A DNA stretch of 64,000 nt from Acinetobacter puyangensis. Its GTDB lineage: Bacteria > Pseudomonadota > Gammaproteobacteria > Pseudomonadales > Moraxellaceae. Shown piece by piece: positions 37,346 through 46,673 of this stretch; position 1 is the stretch's first letter, and the number at the start of each line of letters is the position of its first letter. The stretch is from NCBI RefSeq assembly GCF_900096995.1, contig NZ_OANT01000005.1:1-64000 (forward strand), in the 5' to 3' direction. The notes under the pieces were generated by a model. It was not told where the DNA came from and searched no databases. It was given only the letters and a program-made list of their open reading frames with translations. Made by a program: the position numbers and the translations under genes.

Positions 37346-37348
37346 CTC

Positions 37349-38116
37349 ATGTCTGTATATCTGGCCTATTTGTTTAGCGAACAAAGTCTGGTGGTCAATC
37401 AAAATCTTGAATTGCCCCAGATTGAAGCCATTCAAAATGATCTTTTTGTCGAGCAGGTTAAAAATAAGGTCATTGTGCGGGATATAAACCCGAATACCCA
37501 GTTACCCGAAGGCTATCAACTGGTTCCGATTCGTGAGTTGATTATGCATTGGTCATCTCATCAATTTGAACAGGCATCCAAAGCCAAACAACTGCTCGAA
37601 TGGCGCCGCAACCATAAGTTTTGTAGCCATTGTGGACACGAAACCGTCGAACATGATACGCAATTTGCAATGGTTTGCCCTACGTGTCATTACTACCAAT
37701 ATCCGCGGGTACAGCCCTGTATTATTACCATTATTACCCGTGGCAAAGAAATTCTTCTGGCCAAAGCCAATCGTAATCAAAATAATATGTATGGTTTGAT
37801 TGCTGGTTTTGTAGAAGTGGGTGAAACACTGGAACAGGCAGTGCAACGTGAAGCCATGGAAGAAATCGGTCTTAAATTAAAAAATTTAAAATATTTATCA
37901 AGTCAACCTTGGCCATTCCCTTCCAATCTGATGATTGCCTTTCATGCCGAATATGACAGTGGCGAAATCGTATTACAGGAAGAAGAAATCGCCGATGCAA
38001 AATTTTTTGCATTTGACCAGCTTCCCAAGATTCCAATCCCGGGAAGTATCGCCTATAAAATGATTGATGATATGGTGCAGCACTTATCCCATATTGATCA
38101 ATCCAAAACGGACTAA
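37349..38116 (+). CDS. nudC: NADH pyrophosphatase / RNA decapping hydrolase NudC
   Basis: NudC hydrolyses NADH to NMNH and AMP and removes NAD caps from RNA. The 255-aa protein has the C4 zinc ribbon (KFCSHCGHETVEHDTQFAM, then CPTCHYYQYPR) and the Nudix box GFVEVGETLEQAVQREAMEE, followed by the NudC signature SQPWPFPSNLMIAF. The length is normal. It starts 3 bp after the stop of the FimL-like gene, so the two are probably co-transcribed. Confidence 0.95.
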   Translation: MSVYLAYLFSEQSLVVNQNLELPQIEAIQNDLFVEQVKNKVIVRDINPNTQLPEGYQLVPIRELIMHWSSHQFEQASKAKQLLEWRRNHKFCSHCGHETVEHDTQFAMVCPTCHYYQYPRVQPCIITIITRGKEILLAKANRNQNNMYGLIAGFVEVGETLEQAVQREAMEEIGLKLKNLKYLSSQPWPFPSNLMIAFHAEYDSGEIVLQEEEIADAKFFAFDQLPKIPIPGSIAYKMIDDMVQHLSHIDQSKTD

Positions 38117-38117
38117 T

Positions 38118-38957
38118 CTAAGGCTGATCAATAAACTCAAGCATCAGCCGTCGGGTTTTAAACAGCCTGTCGATACCTTGCGCCAGCGTAGCAATAATAC
38201 TGACATGTGTCGTTGCCGGGATACGACAGACAGTGACTGCATTTTTGACATGCAGTAAAGCCTGTTGCATCTTCTCGGTATTGTAATCCCCGACCAGTTG
38301 ATCATTACTCGCCAATAACAGCAAATGCCGAATCGAATTATGAAAAGTAAAAAAACTTGGCATAATCAACTCTGGCGCGACAGTCTGGTCAAACGCATAT
38401 TTTGCAATTGGATCGCCACGATGTTCAAACGAATAAGGACCTGCGATCCCAATGATGGCCTGAATTGCATTTAAATTGTGAATGGAATACTGAAATTGCT
38501 CACCATGATACACTGCTGCCATCACATTTAAAGCACCGGCAGAATGACCCAATAAAATGATCTGATCGGCAGCATAGCCATATTGATTGGCTTGTTGTGA
38601 CGCTGACAGCCAGTTAATGGCCTGAATCACATCTTCAACATAAGTCGGATAAAGATGTTCAGGCGCAAGCTGATAATTCATGCAGGCCACATAAAAACCA
38701 TATTTCGCCAGATTCTGTGCCAAAAAAATATAGTCGGTCTTACTGCCATGTTGCCATGAGCCACCATGTACAAATAAAATTAAAGCTTTATTTGCACGTG
38801 GTTGGTTTGGAACATATAAATCCAGCTTTTGTCGATCCGATGCCGTGGCATAGCTTAGATCAGAGTGACACTCGGCATGCTTGCCCACGGTTAACTGATT
38901 TAAAACATAATTCGGAACATCATACCAGTGAAATTTTTCTAAAAATGGTATATGCAT
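38118..38957 (-). CDS. Alpha/beta hydrolase, kynurenine-formamidase/esterase type
   Basis: The 279-aa protein has the oxyanion motif LILFVHGGSWQHGS, the nucleophile elbow ILLGHSAGAL, an Asp in LASNDQLVGDYN and a His in ATTHVSIIATLAQGID. No signal peptide is seen. The HGGSW and GHSAG spacing fits BD-FAE/kynurenine formamidase-like hydrolases; the substrate is unknown. It converges with nudC with a 1-bp gap and lies 6 bp downstream of the BON-domain gene. Confidence 0.85.
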   Translation of the reverse strand: MHIPFLEKFHWYDVPNYVLNQLTVGKHAECHSDLSYATASDRQKLDLYVPNQPRANKALILFVHGGSWQHGSKTDYIFLAQNLAKYGFYVACMNYQLAPEHLYPTYVEDVIQAINWLSASQQANQYGYAADQIILLGHSAGALNVMAAVYHGEQFQYSIHNLNAIQAIIGIAGPYSFEHRGDPIAKYAFDQTVAPELIMPSFFTFHNSIRHLLLLASNDQLVGDYNTEKMQQALLHVKNAVTVCRIPATTHVSIIATLAQGIDRLFKTRRLMLEFIDQP

Positions 38958-38963
38958 GGGCGA

Positions 38964-39737
38964 TTATGGCTCAGCACTCACTGGTGCACTCTGGATATTG
39001 TCCTGTGCCGGTACTTCATTGACAGGCTGTTCCTGATTCGGATCAATCGCAACCGGTGTTGGATCAGCCAACGGTGTAGTGGTGACTGAGCCCAAGCCTA
39101 CACCAGCGACATTGGAACTACTGGCAGCAGCCGGTGCAGCAGAAGCAGAAGCACTACTTTGATTCTGCTCAACGTTATCAATTAAAGTAACAATCTTACT
39201 GACGTTCCCCACATTTTGTAAAACATTATTTAAATCGGCAATTTCCGCATTATTCAAACGCCCCATGACATACAGTACCGCATCTTCGGTATGAATCAGG
39301 ACTTTGCTTTCACGGATTAACGGTGCTCTTAACAATAAAGCCTTGGTATTTGCAGTCACACCAAGATCCTGCATGATAGTGGAATAACTCACCTGATTAC
39401 CGACTGTAATAAAATTATGCACTGCTTTGACATCGGTCATGGATTTGACATTGTCTTCAGCCAATTGTTTTAAATGTTGATCAGGAACTTGTCCAGTCAG
39501 TAACACACTACTGTGAAAACTTTCGATATTGATACGTGACTGCTTAAAGCGAGCATCGAGTTTATACAGATTAATTTTTGCAGTCCGTTCAATCGACTTG
39601 TCAATCACGACTTGTCCCAGACTTCGTTCTCCAGACTCGGTACCCACAGCACTTGAGGTATTATTGGCAATAAAAGACGCACATCCTGTACTTAATGCGA
39701 CAAATAACGATAGAGTTACAATTTTAAAAGTTTTCAC
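38964..39737 (-). CDS. dolP: BON-domain lipoprotein (DolP/YraP-like)
   Basis: The 257-aa lipoprotein (signal LFVALSTGCASF) has two BON domains (RINIESFHSSVLLTGQVPDQ, then KVLIHTEDAVLYVMGRLNNA) and a Ser/Ala/Pro-rich tail. DolP supports outer-membrane integrity and peptidoglycan amidase activation. Gene order (rsmI, lpoA, yraN, BON protein) matches the E. coli yraL-yraM-yraN-diaA-yraP block with diaA missing, which supports the name. The tail is longer than in E. coli YraP (191 aa). Confidence 0.85.
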   Translation of the reverse strand: MKTFKIVTLSLFVALSTGCASFIANNTSSAVGTESGERSLGQVVIDKSIERTAKINLYKLDARFKQSRINIESFHSSVLLTGQVPDQHLKQLAEDNVKSMTDVKAVHNFITVGNQVSYSTIMQDLGVTANTKALLLRAPLIRESKVLIHTEDAVLYVMGRLNNAEIADLNNVLQNVGNVSKIVTLIDNVEQNQSSASASAAPAAASSSNVAGVGLGSVTTTPLADPTPVAIDPNQEQPVNEVPAQDNIQSAPVSAEP

Positions 39738-39777
39738 AAGGACTCCAGCTAACGCACAATTTTAAAAAGCTCATGTG

Positions 39778-40194
39778 TTACATTGTATAAGCATTTTTGA
39801 TCCACTGTAAATTTACCGTTTGTTGCTGCAATAAATCCATAAAATTTTTTGATAAATGCTCGACAATGCTATTTACTGAACAATAATCCAGTGCAACAAC
39901 ATCAAAACGACAATCAAAATGCTCATACTCGGGATATTTTTGTAGAAAATGCTGCGCAGCTAAAATTGTTTTTGCCTGTTTTTTCTCATCCACACTTTCC
40001 AGTGCTGTCGCAAAAGCACTGTATTTTCTGGCCCGAACCTCAGCAAAGACCAGACATTCTTGATCCAGCATAATCAGATCTACCTCACCATAACGGCAAT
40101 GAAAATTACTGTATAAATGCTGTAGCCCCACATGCTGTAAATATGCCAAAACCCATTGTTCGGCATATCGTCCAATTTCAGTCTTTTTATACAT
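39778..40194 (-). CDS. yraN: YraN family endonuclease-like protein (UPF0102)
   Basis: The 138-aa protein has the UPF0102 core: GRYAEQWVLAYLQHVGLQHL, then YSNFHCRYGEVDLIMLD (D) and CLVFAEVRARK (E-x-R), a Holliday-junction-resolvase-like fold. The function is not settled. It lies 3 bp downstream of lpoA. The Lys of a PD-(D/E)XK motif is replaced as in many family members. Confidence 0.92.
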   Translation of the reverse strand: MYKKTEIGRYAEQWVLAYLQHVGLQHLYSNFHCRYGEVDLIMLDQECLVFAEVRARKYSAFATALESVDEKKQAKTILAAQHFLQKYPEYEHFDCRFDVVALDYCSVNSIVEHLSKNFMDLLQQQTVNLQWIKNAYTM

Positions 40195-40197
40195 TCA

Positions 40198-41151
40198 TCA
40201 CAAGGCTTTTACAGCGGTTTTTTGTGATTGAAAACACTGTGGCTCACGGGAAATAATATTATCCACAATTCGAATCTGTCCGGTACGTCCTTTAAATTCA
40301 ACCACACTATTATTCTTACGATTTTGCAAAGCATCTGCAATTTGCCATGCATCTCCACCAAAAGCGATTAATCGCTGAAATGGCATTGTTACCGGCTTTT
40401 GTTTATACGCATCCAGTACGTCTGACCATTGCCCAGTATAAAGTGCAGGCGTATCACAATAAATCATACCTTCCGGAATTGGCTGCTTTTCCTCAATGGC
40501 GAAAGGTAAGGTATAAATGTTTTTACTCGGTAGTTTTTGCTGGGTTAACCATTTACCCGACCCTAACAGCAAAACACCCTGTTTTTTCTTGGAGAAAAAT
40601 GGTAGTTTTTCTTTGACTTCCATTTTATTGCCCCAAAGCTGTGCCATGGCATCATAGAAACTCTGGGTTTGTTCAATGCTATTAGGATCACGCAAGACAA
40701 TAATATTCTCGATACCGTCCCATTGCATACGCTTGGTTAATGCCAATGCATCTTCTTCTTTGGCCAGTGCAAACTGATAAACATTGGCTGATTTGCCTGT
40801 GACTTGATTTAAAGCCAGCGTTTTCACTTTGGGTTGAAGTTTGACCAATTCCTCGACATTTTGTTTATCCAGTGGTCCAATCACCAATTCTGTCGTTTTA
40901 CCGACATTTTTTTGTAAAATACTGGATAATGACTGTCGCTGATGATCAACGAATTTAAACTTGTATTTATTACTCGCTTGATGATTGGCTTGTATCAAAC
41001 CACGCTTAATACTGTCTGTTGCACTGGCCATTGCACCAGTTTCAGGTAGAATAACCAAAATTTCTGCCTGCACCATTGCAGAAACAGCAAATGTAGAAAC
41101 AGTAAGTGTCAAGCTGACCAAAACATTTAAACCTGATTTTTTATATAACAT
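40198..41151 (-). CDS. lpoA: Penicillin-binding-protein activator LpoA, short form
   Basis: The 317-aa protein has a signal sequence (VSLTLTVSTFAVSAMVQA) followed by a type I periplasmic-binding fold (VILPETGAMASATDSIKRGL, then ELVIGPLDKQNVEELVKLQP and IYCDTPALYTGQWSDVLDAY). E. coli LpoA (678 aa) has an extra N-terminal TPR half that is absent here, and the lipobox Cys is also not obvious. It would activate PBP1a at the outer membrane. It is divergent from rsmI, with start codons 13 bp apart. Confidence 0.85.
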   Translation of the reverse strand: MLYKKSGLNVLVSLTLTVSTFAVSAMVQAEILVILPETGAMASATDSIKRGLIQANHQASNKYKFKFVDHQRQSLSSILQKNVGKTTELVIGPLDKQNVEELVKLQPKVKTLALNQVTGKSANVYQFALAKEEDALALTKRMQWDGIENIIVLRDPNSIEQTQSFYDAMAQLWGNKMEVKEKLPFFSKKKQGVLLLGSGKWLTQQKLPSKNIYTLPFAIEEKQPIPEGMIYCDTPALYTGQWSDVLDAYKQKPVTMPFQRLIAFGGDAWQIADALQNRKNNSVVEFKGRTGQIRIVDNIISREPQCFQSQKTAVKAL

Positions 41152-41164
41152 GGAGTTTTTCCTT

Positions 41165-42007
41165 ATGAGTGCTCAATTATTTGTCGTTGCAACCCCGATT
41201 GGGCACTTAGATGACATTAGCTATCGTGCGATAAACGTCCTGAAATCTGTAAAATTAATAGCAGCAGAAGATACCAGGCAATCGGCACCTCTGTTAAAGC
41301 ATTATAATATCACAACACCTTTAACTGCCTGTCACGATCATAATGAAGATCATAAAATAAAATCAATTATCCAAAAGTTACAAAATGGTGAAGATGTTGC
41401 CCTGATTAGTGATGCTGGTACACCATTGATTAGTGATCCAGGTTTTCGTCTGGTGCGTGCAGCACAACAGGTCGGCATACGGGTTACGCCTGTACCCGGT
41501 GCGTGTGCGGCTATTGCAGCACTTTCCAGTGTCGGCTTACCCAGTGATCGTTTCCTGTTTATCGGCTTTCTGCCATCAAAAAGTACGCAACGTCAAACAC
41601 AATTAGAACAACTTAAAAATCATACCGAAACCATTATCTTTTATGAAGCGCCGCATCGTATTGTAGACAGTCTGGAAGATATCAAGACGATTTTTGGTGA
41701 ACAACGTATTATTGGTTTTGCCCGTGAAATCACTAAAACCTTTGAAACCATCGTACAAAAACCGGCTGTAGAACTACTAGAATGGGTTAAACAGGATCCT
41801 AATCAACAAAAAGGTGAAATCGTACTGGTGGTTGCAGGTAATCCACTGGAACAGGATCATCAACAAGATAAAATAGATGAGCTATTAAAGCGTTTACTTC
41901 AGGAGTTAAGTGTAAAATCGGCATCACAGCTGGCGGCGGATCTGACTGGTTTAAAGAAAAAAGTACTGTATCAACGTGCATTAGAGCTAGAAGCTGAAAA
42001 GAATTAA
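41165..42007 (+). CDS. rsmI: 16S rRNA (cytidine-1402-2'-O) methyltransferase RsmI
   Basis: The 280-aa protein has the tetrapyrrole-methylase fold: LFVVATPIGHLDDISYRAI, AAEDTRQSAPLL, LISDAGTPLISDPGFRLVR, and RVTPVPGACAAIAALSSVG. It methylates C1402 of 16S rRNA. The ATG at 41165 is chosen because the family begins at LYVVATPIGN; upstream in-frame ATGs (41150, 40985) fall in the divergent lpoA gene. Confidence 0.95.
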   Translation: MSAQLFVVATPIGHLDDISYRAINVLKSVKLIAAEDTRQSAPLLKHYNITTPLTACHDHNEDHKIKSIIQKLQNGEDVALISDAGTPLISDPGFRLVRAAQQVGIRVTPVPGACAAIAALSSVGLPSDRFLFIGFLPSKSTQRQTQLEQLKNHTETIIFYEAPHRIVDSLEDIKTIFGEQRIIGFAREITKTFETIVQKPAVELLEWVKQDPNQQKGEIVLVVAGNPLEQDHQQDKIDELLKRLLQELSVKSASQLAADLTGLKKKVLYQRALELEAEKN

Positions 42008-42195
42008 ATACTGATTCATTTGTTTTCAACATTAAACTTGCTAAATATTGATGCATTTTTAAACATTTTATTGCTTTTCCCCCAATAAATGTTGCATAAA
42101 TGCACTCAATTGCTCACAGCACCACGTAACTTTTTACATTTTGCTGGTCTATACTTGAGCTTAAATGGAACAAGATAAAGGTTAGGGAGTTACTT

Positions 42196-42741
42196 ATGAA
42201 AATGCCCATCATCTATGGATTTGCTTTTTCTGCACTGAGTCTGTTCGCAGTGCAGACATATGCAGCACAATGGAATCTGGATGGCTCAAAATCAAATGTT
42301 GGCTTTACCACACAAGGTACTGGTGGAACTAAGGCTAATTTCAGTAAAGTTCAAGGCAATGCGACATTTGATCCTAAGAATATTAATAACACCAAAATTA
42401 ATCTTGAGATTAATGCCTCAAGCTTGAGTGCAGGCATTAAAACACCTTTATACAAAGGCAGTAATGGTCTGAATGTCAGCAAATATCCTAAATTGACTTT
42501 TAAGAGTACCGGGATTACAGCCCTTTCAGGTAACCGTTACAAAATGGATGGGCTATTAACCATGCATGGTGTCACCAAACCCACCACCTGGACGCTCAAT
42601 ATCAATCCTGAAGGTGATACATTAGCAATGACCGCCAGCACACAGATTGATCGTACTCAATGGGGCATGACGCATTTTGAGCATTTAATTGATGAAACCA
42701 TCACCTTAAATGCCAAAACCAAATTTGTGAAGGTGCAATAA
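42196..42741 (+). CDS. YceI family periplasmic protein
   Basis: The 181-aa protein has a signal peptide (FAFSALSLFAVQTYA), then the YceI lipocalin-like barrel (WNLDGSKSNVGFTTQGT, FDPKNINNTKINLEINASSL, YKMDGLLTMHGVTKPTTW). Family members bind isoprenoid quinones or similar lipids; the role here is unknown. It is preceded by TTAGGGAG and ends at a bidirectional terminator. Confidence 0.9.
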   Translation: MKMPIIYGFAFSALSLFAVQTYAAQWNLDGSKSNVGFTTQGTGGTKANFSKVQGNATFDPKNINNTKINLEINASSLSAGIKTPLYKGSNGLNVSKYPKLTFKSTGITALSGNRYKMDGLLTMHGVTKPTTWTLNINPEGDTLAMTASTQIDRTQWGMTHFEHLIDETITLNAKTKFVKVQ

Positions 42742-42771
42742 GAAATCATTTCACCTAATTAAATGCCAATA

Positions 42772-42803
42772 AAAAAGCAGACTGGATCACCAATCTGCTT
42801 TTT
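42772..42803. terminator. Bidirectional terminator between yceI and the sutA-like gene
   Basis: AAAAAGCAGACTGG pairs with CCAATCTGCTTTTT. A/T-runs on both sides make it effective in both directions. Confidence 0.85.
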
Positions 42804-42831
42804 ACGCACTTTTTACTTGATAAAAACAGCT

Positions 42832-43083
42832 TTAATCTTTGGCTGATTCGTCTGTCGGCACTTGGGTAATCTTGCCACCCTGTGCTAGGAAACGAGCAAG
42901 CTCATCTTCCAATTGTTCACGAATATGTTGCTTGGCTGTTACAGTTAAACTTTCGGCCTCTACAAGATCCGCATCAGATAAATTTCCCGAATCTTCATCG
43001 CCACCTTTTTGGGCGGCTTTGGCCTCATCTTCGTCTACCGTTTGATCTTCACGATCTTCATCATAGTCATTTGCTTCAGACAT
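42832..43083 (-). CDS. SutA-like RNA polymerase-binding protein
   Basis: The 83-aa protein is highly acidic at the N-terminus (ANDYDEDREDQTVDEDEA) and ends with HIREQLEDELARFLAQGG, then KITQVP. This resembles Pseudomonas SutA, whose acidic tail and FLxRGGKVxEI segment contact RNA polymerase and boost slow-growth transcription. It is shorter than SutA (105 aa). The assignment is by pattern only. It is transcribed alone. Confidence 0.6.
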   Translation of the reverse strand: MSEANDYDEDREDQTVDEDEAKAAQKGGDEDSGNLSDADLVEAESLTVTAKQHIREQLEDELARFLAQGGKITQVPTDESAKD

Positions 43084-43240
43084 GATCGTTCTCCTGCCCC
43101 ATAAAAAATTTCCAGTTTATTTAGGCGAAATTTAACAATCAAAAAACATTTCGCCTAGTCCTATTTTTCAGTTTTTTGTATATTTTTTCATCATAAAGTT
43201 GCTTTTGTTCAATCTTTGAACATAAATGCAAATTTTTGCG

Positions 43241-44488
43241 CTAAACATACCGTGTCTGACGTAATGCAGACAAACCGCTGGCCTGTTCACTAAAAAATTC
43301 GATGAGCTTCGGCTGTCCCGATACAAGATGCATGCCTTCACTTCGCAGCCATTGTAATGGCTTTAATTGGGCTTTATTGATCCAGCCAAGTCCAGACATA
43401 CTATGCATCATCATACTGTTATGCAAACGACGTTGATGTTCATATTTACGCAAGGTTTGAATATTTGCCCATACCTCACGCTGCATATCTTTAAGCAGGC
43501 AATCCACCAATACACCTGCATCAAGACAACCCAGATTGACACCTTGTCCTGCCAGTGGATGAATGACATGTGCCGCATCGCCAACCAAAGCCAGCCCCTC
43601 ACTTACATACTGCTGTGCCTGACGCGCAATGAGCGGAAAAGACGCCCGTGAAACCACTTGCTGTAGCTCTCCCAACATATAATGACTAGCTTGAGTCACT
43701 TTTTGCTGAAATTCTGCGTCACTCAATTGACTGTATTCCTCAGCATAGTCGGATGGCAAAGTCCAGACAATGGATTGCCAATAACCTTCTTGTACTGGAT
43801 TGAGACTGTGCATGGGTAAAAATGCCAGTGGCCCGGTGCTTAAGAAAATCTGCCTAGCAATATGCAAATGCGGTTTTTCTGTTCGGATTGCACAGCTGAT
43901 TGCGGTTTCCTGGTAATTCAGTATATCCAGCTCAATCCCTGCCTGATTTCGTACAAAAGAATTCGCCCCATCGGCACCAATCAATAATTCTGTTTCAAGT
44001 TGCTCGCCTGTACTTAAAGTCACCTGCCATGTATGCGGTAATTTTTCCAGTCGGATTACTTTGACATCATTGCGGTAATTCTTAACTTCTTGTTGCAACT
44101 CGGTTTGAATGGCAAGATTCAAAATACTCGGTTCAACCATACTTCCCAGCCAGTCATGCTGCATAGGCATATGTGCTGTACCCTGCCCAAACAGGATTTC
44201 CCCCATGCCATCACGATTCCAGACTTGCATACCACTATAAGGCTGATGTCGTTTTAAATGCTGCCAGATACCTGCGTGTTGCATCAATTTCATGGATGCC
44301 AGATTGATGGCCAATACTCGTGGATTGGTCTGTGCCAGTACCTGTGCTTCATCCAATCTAGGAGAAGCATCCAGTACTGTTGCCTGAATCCCTGCTTTGG
44401 CCAGTAATAATGCCGTAAGACCACCGACCAAACCACCACCAACAATGATGACCTGACGAATTTTTGCCTGATCCTGCTGTTGTGTCAT
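43241..44488 (-). CDS. ubiI: FAD-dependent ubiquinone hydroxylase (UbiI/UbiF-type)
   Basis: The 415-aa flavoprotein has IIVGGGLVGGLTALLLAKAG at the N-terminus, LETELLIGADGANSFVR in the middle and LVGDAAHVIHPLAGQGVN with LGCLDA near residue 290-310. GDAAH with AGQGVN is the pattern of UbiI/VisC and UbiF. It hydroxylates a ring position in ubiquinone synthesis. It overlaps ubiH by 4 bp (ATGA), and the order pepP-ubiH-ubiI is that of E. coli, apart from an insertion between the first two. Confidence 0.88.
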   Translation of the reverse strand: MTQQQDQAKIRQVIIVGGGLVGGLTALLLAKAGIQATVLDASPRLDEAQVLAQTNPRVLAINLASMKLMQHAGIWQHLKRHQPYSGMQVWNRDGMGEILFGQGTAHMPMQHDWLGSMVEPSILNLAIQTELQQEVKNYRNDVKVIRLEKLPHTWQVTLSTGEQLETELLIGADGANSFVRNQAGIELDILNYQETAISCAIRTEKPHLHIARQIFLSTGPLAFLPMHSLNPVQEGYWQSIVWTLPSDYAEEYSQLSDAEFQQKVTQASHYMLGELQQVVSRASFPLIARQAQQYVSEGLALVGDAAHVIHPLAGQGVNLGCLDAGVLVDCLLKDMQREVWANIQTLRKYEHQRRLHNSMMMHSMSGLGWINKAQLKPLQWLRSEGMHLVSGQPKLIEFFSEQASGLSALRQTRYV

Positions 44489-45693
44489 GCTTTTAACCCC
44501 ATTGCAAAATTTGCCACCATCGGTTTAATCCCCGGTACCAGATCAAAGGCCAAAAGCCCGGTATTCCGTGCCAGTTTGAGAATCGGATTATTATTGCTGA
44601 ATCCACGCACGATACGATCACAGAAGAAAATGACTTTTTTCTGATCGGCCAAACGGGCCTGTTCATAGTTCTTTAATACGTTTTCATCGCCAAGATCCAG
44701 ATGCTGTGCAAATTGATGCTGTAAATATCGCACCAGTACGTGTGCATCGCGTAAACACAAATTAAAGCCCTGACCTGCGACTGGATGAATGGTATGGGCT
44801 GCATTTCCCATCAAGACCACACGACCTGAAACCTGTTGATGTGCCAGCACCTGTGACAATGGATAACAAAACCGCTTACCGGTTTTTTCAAATTTACCAG
44901 CACGGTCACCGTAAGTTTGCTGTAAAGCGTCAAGGAAATGCTGATCGTTTTGCTCACCCAGCCATTCCTGTTCAGTTCCTTTTTTTACCGGCCACACTAC
45001 GGAGCGTCGATATTCTCCCGGTAAAGGCAGTAAAGCCAGCGGTCCGAGTGGGCTGAATCGTTCAAAACCAATCTGTTGATGCGATTTTGAGGTCTGAACA
45101 GTGGTCACAATCGCCACCTGATCATAATCATGTACTTCAACACCAATTCCCAAGGCCTGACGGCAAAAAGAATCTCGACCATCGGCTGCAATGACGAGCT
45201 TGCTTACAAGATTTAATGTTTTTTCGGCCTGTGTTGCAGTTAAATAGACTTGCTCTGCATCCTGACGGAGCGCACTAACACTCACGCCATCAATCAATTG
45301 AATCAAGGCATTTTGTTGAGCTTCACCTAATAGCACCCGACCTAACCAGGCATTTTCAATCACCTGACCAAAACTTTCGACCTTTTCTTCAGTATTGACC
45401 AGTTTGGCTTTACCAAAGCTTCCCTGTTCGGAAATATGTACCTGTAAAATCGGCGTGGCATGTTGTTGTAATTTGTCCCACAATCCCAGTTCCTGATAAA
45501 TCTGTACACTACGACGTGATAAAGCACTGTTACGTGCATCAAAACTAGAATGATATGGAATGTCCTGATCAAGAGCATCGTGAGGATACGTAATTGCTTC
45601 AAGCAATGTCACCTGAATATCACATTTTGCCAACATCAGCGCCAGACTTAATCCTACCATTCCCCCGCCAACAATAATGACTGGATTATCCAT
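44485..45693 (-). CDS. ubiH: 2-octaprenyl-6-methoxyphenol hydroxylase UbiH
   Basis: This FAD monooxygenase (402 aa) has IIVGGGMVGLSLALMLAKCD, the motif LVIAADGRDSFCRQALG and VLMGNAAHTIHPVAGQGFNL with CLRDA, the UbiH form of the motif. The start is the ATG at 45693: AAAGGA lies at normal spacing, while upstream ATGs (45699, 45741) are too close to it or outside the conserved N-terminus. In E. coli it follows pepP; here the zeta-toxin pair intervenes, and the toxin stop codon lies only 15 bp upstream. Confidence 0.9.
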   Translation of the reverse strand: MDNPVIIVGGGMVGLSLALMLAKCDIQVTLLEAITYPHDALDQDIPYHSSFDARNSALSRRSVQIYQELGLWDKLQQHATPILQVHISEQGSFGKAKLVNTEEKVESFGQVIENAWLGRVLLGEAQQNALIQLIDGVSVSALRQDAEQVYLTATQAEKTLNLVSKLVIAADGRDSFCRQALGIGVEVHDYDQVAIVTTVQTSKSHQQIGFERFSPLGPLALLPLPGEYRRSVVWPVKKGTEQEWLGEQNDQHFLDALQQTYGDRAGKFEKTGKRFCYPLSQVLAHQQVSGRVVLMGNAAHTIHPVAGQGFNLCLRDAHVLVRYLQHQFAQHLDLGDENVLKNYEQARLADQKKVIFFCDRIVRGFSNNNPILKLARNTGLLAFDLVPGIKPMVANFAMGLKA

Positions 45694-45707
45694 ATACATT
45701 TCCTTTA

Positions 45708-46427
45708 TTAAAATCGTTGTAGCACATAATGTTGAAACCATTGCGGTACAGCATCCGCCTGTAATACCAATTCTTGTCCGGCATTAACCTCGCATAAAAA
45801 CGCATGCTGTCCGCCATCACTGGAATTATCAAAAATAAATGCCCGATCAGCAGCAAAAATGGCATCAATTAATAATTCCAGACTATTGTAATAACGTTTA
45901 ATGATTTTATCTCTTGCAACAGCATGACCACCAGTTTGTACCCGATATTGCACCCGAGAAACATTAATTTCAGGATCAATCGTCGCAATATAATACAAAT
46001 AGGTTCTATACCCCTGCTGCTGTGCCAGTTGTAAAAATTCTACCTTACTTTGATGTGACATTACCGTTTCAAAGGTAAAAGACTTTTTTAGCCTTAACAA
46101 CTCAATCCTTAAAGAATCTACAAGCGTCGAGGCAAAATAGGAATTTATGCTTATTTTACTGCAATCCAGTAACGTTCCATGAATTAACAAACACTCTGGG
46201 TCAATTGTAATCCGTGGATGATGGCTTAAAAAATCCAAAAAGGCATCTGCGTCAATATGTAAGTCATAAACAGAAAAATCAAATTGAGGGGTCTCTCGTA
46301 ATTGTTTTTCAATATCATCGGCATTGAGATAAAAGCCCAGTATTTTTATAGGTATAATTTCTTTCATGGTACTCTTGCCGGAACCATTAGGACCTGCAAA
46401 CATTCGTAATCGTGGGACTTTCGCCAT
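45708..46427 (-). CDS. Zeta-toxin-like P-loop protein
   Basis: The 239-aa protein begins RLRMFAGPNGSGKSTMKEII (Walker A) and has FYLNADDIEKQLRET (the NADDI motif of zeta/UMP kinase-like toxins), SFTFETVMSHQSKVEFL and an Arg-rich lid (RVQYRVQTGGHAVARDKI). Zeta toxins phosphorylate UDP-GlcNAc and block cell wall synthesis. It is preceded by a 74-aa gene likely to be the antitoxin. It sits between pepP and ubiH, a block that is contiguous in other bacteria, so it is an insertion. Confidence 0.8.
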   Translation of the reverse strand: MAKVPRLRMFAGPNGSGKSTMKEIIPIKILGFYLNADDIEKQLRETPQFDFSVYDLHIDADAFLDFLSHHPRITIDPECLLIHGTLLDCSKISINSYFASTLVDSLRIELLRLKKSFTFETVMSHQSKVEFLQLAQQQGYRTYLYYIATIDPEINVSRVQYRVQTGGHAVARDKIIKRYYNSLELLIDAIFAADRAFIFDNSSDGGQHAFLCEVNAGQELVLQADAVPQWFQHYVLQRF

Positions 46428-46448
46428 CTCACAGCACCAATCAGAAGC

Positions 46449-46673
46449 TTAGGCTGTACGTATAATCTTGCTACCACGAACCACTGATATAGCAGAATGT
46501 ACAGGCTTTATCACTTTTTCAATGCCATCTTTGGACAGCAGTACCAAATGATCATTCTTCACCACCAGCACATCATGCGTTGCCAATGCTTTTTGCTGGG
46601 CATCATGCAAAGCGTCAACTGCTTTCTCTGCAACCTGACGTTCCTGTTGATCAAATTTATGCGTCATCGACAT
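46449..46673 (-). CDS. Probable antitoxin partner of the zeta-like toxin
   Basis: The 74-aa basic/acidic protein (KFDQQERQVAEKAVDALHDA, then LSKDGIEKVIKPVHSAI) has no recognised domain. It ends 21 bp before the toxin gene on the same strand and starts at ATG after GAGGTG. The small size, position and toxin-antitoxin layout support an antitoxin role. Confidence 0.65.
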   Translation of the reverse strand: MSMTHKFDQQERQVAEKAVDALHDAQQKALATHDVLVVKNDHLVLLSKDGIEKVIKPVHSAISVVRGSKIIRTA

